NCBI GenBank assembly: GCA_039583875.1
Contig: CM077162.1
Coordinates: 67,515,259 to 67,579,258 of the forward strand
DNA: 64,000 bases
Direction: 5' to 3'
DNA from: Platanthera guangdongensis
Taxonomy: Eukaryota > Streptophyta > Magnoliopsida > Asparagales > Orchidaceae
Position numbers and translations under genes: made by a program
In this document: positions 43,048 to 54,654 of the stretch, piece by piece
Layout: the number at the start of each line of letters is the position of its first letter
Position numbering within the stretch: the first letter of the stretch is position 1
Notes under the pieces: model-generated
What the model was told of the DNA's origin: nothing
Databases searched by the model: none
Seen by the model: the letters and a program-made list of their open reading frames with translations, nothing else

Positions 43048-43488
43048 GAGATGTCGACACACAAGTTTGGTCTCGAGACTAAGGTGTGCGTGTCGACAAA
43101 TAATGGGGAAAACCTATTTATACCTTTCTAGAATTGAAGGTGAAAAGGCGCGTTAACATACTTGAATTGTGTCGACACTGTTGAAAAGTGTCGACACTTA
43201 CTTCTAATGTCTCGACAACTATGTGTCGACACAAATATAGTCGACAGAATATATGTGTCGACACTAATATATCACAACTCGACACTTAGTCGAGACTCTA
43301 CTAAGCTAATTCTGTGTAAATCCTAAGTGTCGACACCACTTTGGATGTGTCGACACCTACACTGCATGTGTCGACACTAATTATCTGAAGTGTCGACACA
43401 GACTTCCTAGATGTGTCGACACAATTTCTCTGAAATGTCGACACCACTTCTATGTGTCGACACAGACAACTCTGTGTGTCGACACTAT
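43048..43488. repeat. Internal GTGTCGACAC array upstream of SIRE-2 ORF3
   Basis: A second palindrome array inside the element, between RNase H and ORF3. More than ten exact GTGTCGACAC copies plus variants (TGTCTCGACA, AGTCGACAG). Intervening sequence does not align with the LTR arrays by eye. Confidence 0.88.
43115..43122 (-). promoter_or_regulatory. Candidate internal promoter of SIRE-2 ORF3
   Basis: TATAAATA on the minus strand (GGTATAAATAGG), about 100 bp upstream of the ORF3 ATG at 43014. A predicted start near 43090 gives a CT-rich leader of about 75 nt, and AAACCCTAATGG at the ATG includes a telo-box-like AAACCCTAA. Most palindrome copies (43160-43488) lie upstream of it. The layout repeats U3-TATA of the LTR. 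Confidence 0.55.
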
Positions 43489-43511
43489 TTTACTTAGCCA
43501 ATTTTTGTAAA

Positions 43512-46500
43512 TTATTCTAAGTTTATCATACCTAATTCAATTTTAAACTTATTGAATTTGGTTTCATCTAAGGGCTTAGTAAACATATCAGCTAACTGAT
43601 TATCTGTCTTAACATACTCTAGGGAAATGTCTTCTTTTTCCACATGTTCTCTTAGAAAATGGTATTTTATTTCTATGTGCTTAGTCCTACTATGAGAGAC
43701 AAGATTATTTGCAATATAAATGACACTAGTAGAATCACAAAATAAAGGTGTCCTACTTACTTGAATACCATAATCTTCTAGCTGGTGTTGTATCCATAGT
43801 AGTTGTCCACAGCAGCTTCCTGCAGCCACATACTCTGACTCTACTGTGTAGATAGCCACACTGGTTTGCTTCTTGCTACTCCATGACACCAGCTTTCCAC
43901 CTAGAAATTGACAGGTTCCTGTGGTACTTTTCCTATCTTACTTGCAGCCTGCAAAATCTGCATCTGAATAACCTGTCAGTTCAAAATCTCTATTCCTAGG
44001 GTACCAAAGGCCTAGATAAGGTGTGCCCTTAAGATATCTCAAAATTCTTTTGACTGCTGTCAAATGAGATTCTTTAAGGCAAGCTTGGTACATAGCACAG
44101 ACACATGTAGCATACATGATATCTGGTCTACTAGCAGTCAAATATAGTAGGGAGCCAACTATCCCTCTATACAAAGTCTCATCTACAGGTTTCCCTGCAT
44201 CATCTTTGCTTAGAGACATGATTGACCCCATAAGAGTTTTCATGGTAGTGGATGATTCCATACCATACTTCCTTATCAACTCTAGGGTGAACTTAGACTG
44301 ACATATGGATAATCCATCTTCAGTCCATCTAACTTGGAGACCCAAGAAGAACTTAAGTTCCCCCATACTGCTCATTTCAAATTGTCCTTGCATAAGTTTT
44401 GCAAACTTTTTGCAAAGACTACTTTCTGTAGACCCAAATATTATGTCATCTACATATATTTGGACTAAGATAATCTTGCCTCTGGATTCCCTAAGGAATA
44501 TAGTCTTGTCTATTTTCCCCCTTGAGAATTTGTTCTCAATGAGGAAACTAGACAGAGTTTCATTCCAAGCCCTTGGGGCTTGTTTTAACCCATACAAAGC
44601 CTTCCTAAGTCTATAAACATAATCAGGTTTAAGGGAATCAACAAAACCTGATGGTTGCTCTACATAGACTTCTTCCTTCAGATTTCCATTCAGAAAAGCT
44701 GACTTAACATTCGTTTGATATACCTTAAATCCTTAATAGGTTGCATAGGCAAGAAACATCCTTATTGCCTCCAGTCTTGCTACTAGAGCAAAGGTTTGAT
44801 CAAAATCAATACCTTCTTCCTGCCTATATCCCTTTGCAACAAGTCTAGCTTTATTCTTTATGATGATTCCATGCTCATCCAACTTGTTCCTAAAGATCCA
44901 CTTAGTTCCAATAATGTTGTTGTCCTTGGGTTTAGGAACTAGCTCCCAGACCTTGCATCTTTTGAATTGATTCAGCTTCTCTTGCATGGCCTCAATCCAA
45001 TGAGGGTCTAGGATTGCTTCTTCAAACTTCTTTGGCTCAACTTGAGATAGGAAACTTGAGTAAAGAACTGTACTTAGATTCCTGCTCCTTGTTTGCACCC
45101 CTTGTCTGGGATCTCCAATTATTTGATTGGCTGGATGATTCTTTAAATGTCTGTTTGCTGGAGGCAGCCTGTCTTCAGGTTGTACACCTTCAGTCTCTTC
45201 ATTTAGCTGCACCTCTTGGTCTTCTTCAGCATCAGGAGTATCTTGTACTCCCCCTGGACAACAACCACCATCTTCTACTTGCTGACTTGCAGAAGAACCT
45301 TCTGTTAAGGTAAGCTTGTCCATTCTTTCAGTTACACCTGTAGAGCTGCAAACACTTCTTGGCAATTCATTGTTAATGAGTCCAGCTTCATCAAAAACTA
45401 CATGAATAGACTCTTCTACAACTTGAGTAATCAAGTTGTAGACCCTATAAACCTTACTGTTGTTGATGTACCCAACAAAGATTCCCTCTTGGGATTTGGC
45501 AGCAAACTTGGTTAGATAAGACTTACCATTGTTAAGGATATTGCACTTGCAACCAAAGATCCTGAAATAGGATAGATTTGGTTTTCTGCCCTTCACAATC
45601 TCATAGGGGGTCTTCTTGTGGCTCTTGGTGATAGTAGCCCTATTGATTACATGACATGCAGTATTAACTGCCTTAGCCCAGAAATATTCTGGGAGAGAAG
45701 TGTCACTCAATAGGGTTCTACCAGCCTCTATCAAGGTTCTATTTTTCCTTTCAGCAATACCATTTTGCTGAGGTGTTCTTGTTGAGGAAAATTCATGAAA
45801 AATTCCAAACTCTTCACACATTTTTGTCATACTTTCAGACTGAAATTCAGTACCACTGTCACTTCTGATTTTGACCACTGTACTGTCCAATTCATTCTGA
45901 ATTTGTTTAACAAAACTATACAAGATACTTGGAGTTTCAGATTTTTGCCTTAGAAAGAACACCCAGGAATACTTTGACTAGTCATCAACTACCACAAATG
46001 TGTAGACCTTCCTACCTAGGCTGTGAACTGGCATAGGACCAAAAAGATCCATATACAAGAGGTATAGACACCTCACAGAATCCTTGTTATCAAGGTTATG
46101 AAAGGTGGATTTGGTCTGCTTGCCCTTTTGACAAGCTGAGCATATCCCATCATTTATACACTTAACCTGAGGATCATTCCTCACTAACTCTTTGCTAAAG
46201 AGTTGGCCAATTATCTTATAGTTAAGATGAGCCCGCATCTTGTGCCATTTAACACAATATGAGACTCTTTCATCAGCTACAACACAAATAGGAGAAACAT
46301 TGTTCTCACACATAATGTCTAGAAATAGACATTTCTCTTCCTATATCCTGTCAGAATGATCTTTTGATCATTTGACCTCTTGATATGACAACCATTTTTG
46401 ACAAATGAGATGTCATATGCTAAATCACTCAGCAGACTTATGCTAATGAGGTTATGTTTCAAACCCTTTACATAAGCCACTTGAGTAATTGTAATTTGGT

Positions 46501-46684
46501 TACTAGTAATGTTATCAAAGCCTTTGATGATTGCTTTTTCTGAACCACCAAAGGTAACTTTAGGCCCATCTTTGATAGATGTATAATCCTTCAGCAACCC
46601 CCTAGTTCCAGTCATGTGCCTGAAACATCCACTGTCCAAGTACCATATAGGGGCATGACCACTTGGACTCACCTGTAAAACAGA
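43512..46684 (-). pseudogene. SIRE-2 pol: protease, integrase, RT, RNase H
   Basis: In order: protease WYLDSGCFRHMTG (~46630), GAG-pre-integrase WHKMRAHLNYKIIG (~46230) with CSACQKGKQ, integrase [22 protein letters not shown] and [26 protein letters not shown] ... [10 protein letters not shown] ... [11 protein letters not shown] (~44450), then [17 protein letters not shown] and [11 protein letters not shown]. RNase H follows (SWSSKKQTSVAIYTVESEYVAA, with Val replacing the usual Thr-Glu-Ala context; CDSTSVIYIANN; RTKHIEIKYHFLREHVE), ending at 43512. Stops or frameshifts at about 46316, 45970, 44735, 44600, 43935 and 43890. Complete in content, not functional. Confidence 0.9.
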
Positions 46685-48712
46685 TTACTTTACCTTAAAA
46701 CCCAAATAATTCTTGGGTCCTTGGTGCAGGTTAGTTTGACTATTAACAAAACTACCTGTAGCTCTTCTAGCAGGTAGTTTGCTACTCTCCTTGTTGAATT
46801 GTGCCAACAGTGTATGGCAAAGTGGCCTATCTTGCCACAACACCAGCACTCAAACCTGTTGTACCTTTGTTTAGGTACAACCCTGGCTGAAGTATCTACA
46901 ACAGACTTTTTGTTTAGTGCTGGGGCTTTGCCCTTAGACTTGGACCTAGCAGTTCAGGCAGGTTTTGTAAATCCTAATCCAGCCTTACCCTTATGAGGTA
47001 CAAAACTCATCTATCAAGGGTAAAACAGATTTGGGTTTAGAAAAGCCAACCACAATATCCTTATCCTTCTGAAGTCTAACCTCCAGATTCTAATTTGATC
47101 ATTCTTAAATGTAATAGTTCCCATCTGAATAACTGTAATGTTCTTCAGCCTGGCTATTTCATTCAGTTTCTGATCAAACAACTTGTCTGAATCAGCAGCA
47201 GTTAATTTAAGACTAGCAATCTCTTTTGCCTGATTTTTGGCAAAGGTTTTGCTTTTCTTTAAGGCCTGCAACAAGTCCCTATATTCATCAATTAACTGAT
47301 GAATATCACCTTCAGATTCAGACCCACCCACATCACTTGATACAGATGTATCTGATTCTGACTCAGTACAAGAAATTGAACTAGAAGAACAATTTTGTAC
47401 CTTACTTGGTCCAGGCTGATCCTGGATTTTGTCTCCTTCAGATAAGACCATCAGCCCTTTGCACTGATTGTCCTCATGCTCATAAATTGAATTCATTAAC
47501 TGCATGAACTCATCTTCCTCCTATTCAGCAAATAACCCAATATAGGCTTTAGCTTCTGAATCTGTTTCTGAAGATGACTGATCAGTCAAACTTTTGTCTT
47601 TCTTGGCAACAAAGGACTTTTCTTTTTGCCCTTAAACTGTGTCTTCTTTCTATCAGTTGACTCCTTCCTCTTTTCAGGACAGTCAGCCACTACATGTCCC
47701 TGTCTATTGCAACAATAGCATACAATCTTTGAGGATGTAGTTTTACTTGGCTTGGACTTTCTTCTGTCATTCCTTGATGACTTCATGTTCTGATAGTAGT
47801 CATCTTTTGTCTGTGAAGTGGATGGCTTAGACCTTCACTGCTTCTTCTTCAGAAACTTTGAAAATGTCTTGTAAAAGCAGAAAAGTCTTCATCACTTTCA
47901 CTGCTATCTGACTTCTTGCTTTTTGACTCATCTGTCTCAGCCTCAGCAACTTTTTGAGGTGAAGATGGAGACTTGCTTTTATATTTCCTAGTGGCTTCAG
48001 TCTTGAAGTCCACAACTCTTTCCTTGTGCTCCACTCTATTAGTCTTCTCTTCCTCCTTTCTAACCATTAACTACATCTCATAAGATAACAGTTTTCCAAA
48101 CAAGGTTGGAGGAGGTATATCAGCTAATTTGGCCATTTCCCTAATGACACAAATCTTGGTATCCCAGTCCTTAGTCAGGGATCTTAAGAACTTGTCATTC
48201 AGCTCATAGTTGCTGAATTCTCTTTCATAGGACATCAATCATTTACTATCCTATAGAACTTCTTGTAGCATTTAGTAATGCTATCAGACTTTCCTGTCTG
48301 AAACTTTCATATTCCTGATTTAACAAAGACTTGTTGTCTTGTCTTACTTCTTCTGATCCCTTCATATAGACAATTAATGTGTCCCACATTTCTTTAAAAG
48401 TTTTACAGTGAATTAAATTCTGAAATGTTGCATCATCAATTGCACTAACAATAATATTCTGGGCCCTTTTGTCCATAGTGGCCAGAATAATTTCATCTTT
48501 AGTCATTTCTGAATAGTCTGGGAGTTCTCTGATTTGCATCCAGAACAGATACTTTCATTGACACATATGACCCTTCTTTGACTGTAATGTATATTCTTGG
48601 GTCAGAGGCTTGCATAAAAAGTCTAACCCTCTCTTTCCAAATGCCAAATATCTCTTTTCTACAGATTGACAATTTCATGACCCCAGCTCTTTGTGATTCT
48701 CACTAAAACCCA
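46685..48712 (-). pseudogene. SIRE-2 gag remnant
   Basis: Aligns along its length with the intact SIRE-1 Gag. Surviving pieces include MTKDEIILATMDKRAQNIIV, MWDTLIVYMKGSEEVRQ, the first zinc knuckle CYCCNRQGHVVADC (~47700), the Ser/Asp/Glu-rich middle and the second knuckle CWCCGKIGHFAIHC (~46850). It is broken in at least five places, including near 48660, 48290, 47870, 47640 and 47030. It ends at TAA 46687-46685, and pol follows in frame. Confidence 0.88.
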
Positions 48713-48786
48713 TTTTCTTGAATCTTGATTAATCTGATTCTGCGTACAGGATCTTACTCAGACTGTTATGTCCCTTTTTTAGTAAC

Positions 48787-48802
48787 CTTGCTTTTATACC
48801 AC
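48787..48802 (-). other. SIRE-2 primer-binding site, mutated
   Basis: The minus strand reads TGGTATAAAAGCAAGG against TGGTATCAGAGCCAGG in SIRE-1, three differences. It would prime poorly. Confidence 0.8.
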
Positions 48803-48803
48803 A

Positions 48804-49353
48804 TGAAAGAAATAGTACATAATCACCTAGGGGGGGGGGGGGGGTGAATAGGTGAACTTAATTTTTTAAAATTACAGGCAGAAACACTGAATAATAAGAC
48901 CTGTATTTGCAATTCTCTACAGCAATTCAGCACAGATCATACAGCAATCACAGAATTAATCACACACAGAGTACACACAGATTTTTATAGTGGTTCCCCA
49001 AGGTCTGGGTACATCCACTTTCCCCCTTCGCCTATCTAGTAGTGTACTAGATTCGGCCTAACTTCTCCACTTCTTCTCAGATCCTCAGATCTTACAACTC
49101 AGAACCACAAACAGGTTCCTACAGCTCATAGTGACTCCACTCCAACAACTCAGGCACAAAGCCTAACACTCAGTTTTCACCAAGACCTACACTCAGGCTA
49201 ACAAGACCTACCTCAGCCTTCAATCAAGGCCTACACTCAGAGAATAGAATCTCCTAACTCAGGCACAAAAGCCCTACCTCAGCCTTATAGTTTAGGCTTA
49301 CACCTCAAATATATTACAAGATCCTACAAATTGAAAAAAGTATACAAAGTGTT
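48804..49353 (-). repeat. SIRE-2 5' LTR, partial
   Basis: About 550 bp matching 38046-38600, then the assembly gap. The G homopolymer (about 48831-48843) is longer than in other copies. Confidence 0.9.
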
Positions 49354-49853
49354 NNNNNNNNNNNNNNNNNNNNNNNNNNNNNNNNNNNNNNNNNNNNNNN
49401 NNNNNNNNNNNNNNNNNNNNNNNNNNNNNNNNNNNNNNNNNNNNNNNNNNNNNNNNNNNNNNNNNNNNNNNNNNNNNNNNNNNNNNNNNNNNNNNNNNNN
49501 NNNNNNNNNNNNNNNNNNNNNNNNNNNNNNNNNNNNNNNNNNNNNNNNNNNNNNNNNNNNNNNNNNNNNNNNNNNNNNNNNNNNNNNNNNNNNNNNNNNN
49601 NNNNNNNNNNNNNNNNNNNNNNNNNNNNNNNNNNNNNNNNNNNNNNNNNNNNNNNNNNNNNNNNNNNNNNNNNNNNNNNNNNNNNNNNNNNNNNNNNNNN
49701 NNNNNNNNNNNNNNNNNNNNNNNNNNNNNNNNNNNNNNNNNNNNNNNNNNNNNNNNNNNNNNNNNNNNNNNNNNNNNNNNNNNNNNNNNNNNNNNNNNNN
49801 NNNNNNNNNNNNNNNNNNNNNNNNNNNNNNNNNNNNNNNNNNNNNNNNNNNNN
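49354..49853. other. Assembly gap (500 N)
   Basis: Exactly 500 N, a conventional placeholder for a gap of unknown size. The missing ~1.4 kb of the SIRE-2 LTR and the rest of COP-2 should lie here if contiguity is real, so the true gap may be larger. Confidence 0.95.
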
Positions 49854-50800
49854 AACGGCAGAGGGAGGGACGGGTAAAAAGAGGATACGGCAGAAGGGTC
49901 AGAATAGAGCGGGAGGGAGAGAGGAGAGAAGCTATGATTGCGATGCAGAGGAGTGGGCGCTCAACGCGATAGAAGAATGGAGGGGAGTAGACAGGATTCA
50001 AGAGACGGGCCGAGGAGGTTTCGGATAGCCATGTGCGATTATTTCTCGAAGTGGCTCGAGGTTAAAGCCTGGTCAAGGTCACCTAGCAATCACATAAGGA
50101 ACTTCGTCTGGGGGAGATCATTTGCAGACATGGTTGCCCCAAGCAATAGTGACAGATAACGACCCCATTTGCCAGTGAGGAGTTCATCAGCTTCTGCGCC
50201 CAACTAGGGATAGATCTCCGTTTTGCCTCTGTCCACCACCCCCGATTAACGGCCAGGTGGAAGCGGCAAACAAAATCATTGTAAACCTACTAAAGAAAAA
50301 GGTGGAGAACTTAAAGGGGAATTGGGTGGAACAGCTCCCCTCGATCCTGTGGGCCCTGCGAACGACCCCGAACACGGCCACCGGTGAGACCCCCTTCAAG
50401 CTCTCTCATGGGTGCGAGGCATCCTACCAGTGAAGTTCGAGTCCGGTCCCCGCGAGTCACAGCAGCGGGCGAAGGAGACAAGACTTGGAGGTTGGAGAAT
50501 GAGGAGGGGCAATGCCTCTCGCTAGATATGGTGGAATAACTGCGAGACGTGACAGCTATCAGGGAGAAGAGATTAGCGGCGAATGGCCAAGTATTTTGAT
50601 AAGCATGTCAGGGTCAAGCAGTTTACTGAAGGGGATTTGGTGCTACGAAAGGTTGACGCGGCAGGAAGGTCGGCTCCCGTGGGTAAGCTCAACCCGAACT
50701 GGGAAGGACCATACATAGTGAAGGAAGTCCTCAGAACAGGAGGATACTACCTCCAGGACGTGGAGGGGAGGCCCTAAGCCACACCTGGAGCGGTGATGAC
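49854..50800 (+). pseudogene. Tat-like gypsy integrase remnant
   Basis: Plus-strand integrase pieces in several frames: CDYFSKWLEVKAW (50030), then ITDNG-type sequence degraded near 50150-50180. HHP.INGQVEAANKII, NWVEQLPSILWALRTTPNTATGE and KLSHGCEA lie at 50230-50420, and a C-terminal module (VRVKQFTEGDLVLRKVD, LNPNWEGPYIVKEVL, GGYYLQDVEGRP) at 50600-50790. The YFSKW...EAANK and WALRTTP signatures are those of the Tat/Athila side of plant gypsy rather than chromoviruses. It is fragmented by stops and indels. Positions 49854-50000 are purine-rich with no recognisable content. Confidence 0.75.
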
Positions 50801-50940
50801 CTAAAACGCTTCTACCCATGAAGGGAGAAGGATGTAATCATGTATCTCAAAAACAAACTTATTGTACTACATCGATTGATTTTCTCTAACTATTGTCAAA
50901 TTTTTTATAATATAACGTATTATGTGTTTTGTAATACCCC

Positions 50941-51950
50941 GATCTCGGCTCGGCCCCAGGTAGAACCCATTGCATAGGCTCTCATCTAGCTGGCAGGTCC
51001 GAAGGCTCGCCTTTGGGGGATAGGTTTGGTTGGTTTGAGATCGTCATCGACACCCCGAGCTCGGCTCGGCCCAGGTAGACCCGCTGTGCAGGCTCTCATA
51101 TAGCTGGCAGGTCCGAAGGCTCGCCTGTGGGGGATAGGTTTGGTTGGTTTGAGATCTTCATCGAAACCCAGAGCTCGGCTCTGCCCCAGGTAGACCCGCT
51201 GCGTAGGCTCTCATCTAGCTGGTAGGTCCGAAGGCTCGCCTGTGGGGGATAGTTTGGTTGGTTTGAGATCGTCATCGGCACCCCGAGCTCGGCTCGGCCC
51301 CGGGTAGACCCGCTGTGCAGGCTCTCATCTAGCTGGCAGGTCCGAAGGCTCGCATGTGGGGGATAGGTTTGGTTGGTTTGAGATCGTCATCGGCACCCCG
51401 AGCTCGGCTCAGCCCCAGGTAGACCCGCTGCGCAGGCTTTCATCTAGCTGGCAGGAGGTCCGAAGGCTCGCCTATGGGGGTATGTTTGGTTGGTTTGAGA
51501 TCATCATCGGCACCCCGAGCTCGGCTCGGCCCCAGGTAGACCCGCTGTGCAGGCTCTCATCTAGCTGACAGGTCTGAAGGCTCGCCTGTGGGGGATATGT
51601 TTGGTTGGTTTGAGATCTTCATCGAAACCCCGAGCTCGGCTCGGCCCCAGGTAGACCCGCTGCGCAGGCTTTCATCTAGCTGGCAGGTCCGAAGGCTCGC
51701 CTATGGGGGATAGGTTTGGTTGGTTTGAGATCTTCATCGAAACCCCGAGCTCGGTCGACCCCAGGGACCCGCCGCTGCGCAGACTCTCATCTAGCTGGCA
51801 GGTCCGAAGGCTCGCCTGTGGGGGATAGGTTTGGTTGGTTTGAGATCTTCATCAAAACCCCGAGCTCGGCTCGGCCCCAAGTAGACCCGCTGCGCAGGCT
51901 CTCATCTAGCTGGCAGGTCCGAAGGCTCGTATGTGGGGATAGGTTTGGTT
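50941..51950. repeat. ~115-bp tandem repeat, nine units
   Basis: Units start near 50941, 51057, 51171, 51285, 51400, 51517, 51632, 51747 and 51862 (spacing 114-117 bp). Each contains GAGCTCGGCTCGGCCCC, GGCTCTCATCTAGCTGGCAG and GGTTTGGTTGGTTTGAGATC. It lies between integrase and the antisense gene. Tandem repeats in the 3' untranslated region are known for Tat-lineage elements and can seed satellites. ORFs through it are by-products. Confidence 0.9.
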
Positions 51951-52415
51951 TGAACAAGGCAGGAAGCGCACCAGGAACACGAAATGGAAAGAGGTAAAAG
52001 TAGGATAGGTCTCAGCCAGAAGGGATCTCGACGGGGAGATGCCCGCCATAGAGGTCTCGCGCCGAGGGAGGCCTTTGCGAAAAGGCTCCTAATAATATTC
52101 TTGAGCAGACAGTAGGAAACGTTGTGCGACAGGCTTGAACGGTTCGCGCAAGACAAGGGGGGACAGCTCCATCTTCAGGGTTCGCGAGCCACGTTCCCAC
52201 CGATCCATCGCTAAGGGAGGCTATCCTAGAGAGCCAGGGGCCTCGGCGGAAGCATACGAAAGAAATACTCGGCCACAACAATTACATCAAGCACATTCAC
52301 GATAACAGGACGAGACATTTACAATGGAACGTTTGCAATATATATTACACAAGAACAAGTTCAGAGCGTCTCGCTCTCTACACTACGGCGAAAAGAAAAG
52401 AAAAAGAGGCCCCTC
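51951..52415. other. Tat-like 3' spacer, no gene recognised
   Basis: Non-repetitive sequence between the tandem array and the end of the antisense gene. Short ORFs only, with no recognisable domains. Presumably the 3' flank of the antisense gene; I see no clear polyadenylation signal. Confidence 0.5.
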
Positions 52416-54489
52416 AAGGAGACAAGTTATACCCCTCAGAGCTACCGCTTGAGCTCCCGCTGGAGCTTTCCCCGGAGCTCTCCCCGGAGGTCTCGCCACC
52501 CGTGGCAGGGGATTTCGGGACATCCGAGGGTGGGGTATCAGGGGCGCCTGGGGGCTTTGGAATGGGCTCGAAGAGCCAGGGAACAAGCTGTCGAGCGGTG
52601 ATGTTTTTTCCCTTCCCATCCCAGCAGTCTACATCTCGCAGCGTCTCCAGCGTCAACCTGACTGTACCCTACGCATTGGCCTGGAAAAGCTTGTCGATGT
52701 CATAGACTGAGTAGTAGCGGCTCTTCAGTTCTCTCATCCAGCTGGGGGGGGGGGCGCATTCACCTCCAGACGCGCAATCTGCTCCCTCAGCAGGACGTTG
52801 TCGTATCGCGCTTGAGATAGCTCCTCGCGAAGCGTGGCTTGGGCAGAATCCTGAACAGCGAGAGGTTAGCATAAAAGAGAAGAGTTAAAGTAGCGACAGC
52901 AAGCGCTGTAAAAGATCTCGCTCACCCCTTCCGCCTGGCGCGAAGATAGCAGCTGCTGGGCCTCGGCCAGCTCCTTTGCCAAAGTGGCCGCCTGAGCCAC
53001 CGCATCATCCCTAGCCTTGAACATATCCTGGAAATTGTGGTGTATGGTGATGCTCCGGCGAGCACACATGTGCGCAAGCTCCAGCCCGCGCATCAGGGCG
53101 CGAGTAGAATCGTAAGCCAGTAGCCAGGTCAACATCCTGTCATAGACACTGGCATCCTACCGGCTGTAGAGGCAGTAACCTAAGGTGAAAGCCTCGCTGG
53201 TAACCTCGTCTTGCTCTGCCTAGCTAGGCAGGAGGGACGAGATCGAGACCTTGTTGGCGTCGGGATCCCACTGTAGCAGCGGCTTGTTCTCCACGTCCAG
53301 GCACCTCATGCCGAGACCAAAATTGCGGTGGCCCCGCGGCACCTCTCCAGACAGAGGCTGGCCGGAGGTCTCGGCGGCGGCTCCCTCGCCCTCTGCAACA
53401 CCAGGGGCCTGAGGGTTCTCGGCAGGGGCCTCAGCGCCGCCCCTAGTAGCTGCGATCTCGCTGACAGCCTGCAAGATCTCCTCAAAGGAGCGGCCTGCAG
53501 GGAGAGGTTGGGAGGGCGGCGCCATAACGGCCTTGCCCTTCTCGGTATCAGTTGTCTTGGGTCTCTTGATCGGTTGAGGCGCAGGGGCGCCGGGCTTTCG
53601 CTTCCTGGCCCCAATTGAAGGAGGCGGGGCCGGCTCTTTCCGGCAAGCTTGTGTAGCGGCCTTTGCGAGAGCCAGCGGGTCTTTTGGAGGTTGGCTCCCG
53701 CCAGCGCGAGCCTCGTCAAAGGGTTGGCGTAAGGGGATCTCGCGATCTCCTACGAAAGTGGCAATACTAAGTTCAAACCTTGAAAAGGACTTGGATTAGC
53801 ATGATAAAGGCGAGACCTTACCTTCGCCTGGGAGCACGGGGAGGAGTGAATCAACGTCTCGCCACAGAAAGAGGACGTTGAAGTCCTTGGTTCCAAAGAA
53901 CTCAAGGAGGGCGCTCTCGCGCGAGCCCAAGGAGGGGGGCTTATAGGCGGCATCCTCGTATTGGATAGGAGCGAGAGGCACGTTCCCGAAGTCACCGGAA
54001 ACAAAGATGAACCTCTCGCCCCAGTGAGTTAAGGGCGAGAGGGGAACAATTACCTGCAGTGTTTGGGTCAGGTGGAGGAGCCACCTCCGAAACCCGTGGT
54101 TGATCCTCGAGGTGGCGAGAGGATGGCACCAAGGATTCGCGCGGGGACGTGATGGCGTCGGGAACCGTTTCCTGCGAGAGATATCGCATCAGCTACTGAG
54201 CGGCTGGCGTTTTCAATAATTGGCAAATCAAACATACCTTCCGCGGCGATGGATCATCCGCGCGACTTGGGGTAGGGGTTGGCAGGCTCCTGTTCTCGTG
54301 GGGCAGGTCCCACTGAACCACCTTCGCCCTCTTCTTTTTCTTCTTGGGCAGAGAAGGCTCAGCAGCCGACGACCGTCTCGCTAGCCATGGGGCAACCAGG
54401 GTGCTGTTAGCCTTGGCTCGCGCCTGTGCTGCGTTGATGCGGTCTTGCAGATCCTGCGGAAGCGGTTTGTCAGCGCGCTTGGAAGGCAT
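52416..54489 (-). pseudogene. Antisense extra gene of the Tat-like element, with introns
   Basis: Read leftwards from ATG 54489 (MPSKRADKPLPQDL) as four exons: 54489-54238, 54171-53822, 53749-52926 and 52850-52416. The introns of 66, 72 and 75 nt all begin GT and end AG and keep phase. The ~620-codon product is Pro/Ala/Ser-rich, with a basic KKKKKR patch, a globular piece around FIFVSGDFGNVPLAPIQYED and LLEFFGTKDFNVLFLWRDVD, and KAVMAPPSQPLP. A coiled coil runs from AQAATLAKELAEAQQLLSS to REELSQARYD, and a Ser/Gly-rich end reaches GYNLSP. Defects: frameshift near 54052, TAG at 53220, 53157 and 52669, and an 11-G homopolymer slip near 52744-52754. Antisense extra ORFs between pol and the 3' LTR are known from Tat-lineage elements, often related to 'putative gypsy type transposon' domains. 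Function unknown. Confidence 0.65.
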
Positions 54490-54562
54490 CGCGAGAGGAG
54501 GTGATAGCTCAGGCGAAGAATGACGACTCGAGGGAGGTGTTATGGCCGTCTATCAGCACACG

Positions 54563-54570
54563 TATTTATA
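54563..54570 (-). promoter_or_regulatory. TATA box of the antisense extra gene
   Basis: TATAAATA on the minus strand (GTCTATAAATACGTG), 75 bp upstream of ATG 54489. It predicts a start near 54535 and a ~45-nt leader. This is antisense to the Tat-like element. Confidence 0.55.
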
Positions 54571-54654
54571 GACACGGTACGGCCCTCCAAAAGATTCCCT
54601 GATGGTGACACGTGCTCAGCGAATATTTCTGTGTTGGACGTGTCTTTTCGAGCG

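Larger units (their letters stand above)
38046..49353 (-). mobile_element. SIRE-2: Sirevirus-type element, nearly complete but decayed
   Basis: Order right to left: partial 5' LTR 48804-49353 (cut by the gap), mutated PBS, gag, pol with RNase H, palindrome array and TATA box, ORF3, PPT, 3' LTR 38046-39971. Internal region 8832 bp. It contains the part deleted from SIRE-1, and the two are clearly one family. All coding regions carry several frameshifts or stops. Confidence 0.9.

Noticed and set aside
49324..50001. ORFs spanning the N run
   Set aside because: They are open only because N was translated as X.
51356..51997. ORFs through the 115-bp tandem array
   Set aside because: Unit lengths of 114-117 bp break the frame from unit to unit; no start or domain is shared.
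54006..54054. A fourth intron in the antisense gene
   Set aside because: The GT...AG segment would be ~41 nt, below the plant minimum, and leaves the frame wrong; a one-base frameshift near 54052 with continued coding (LTHWGERFIF) explains it better.
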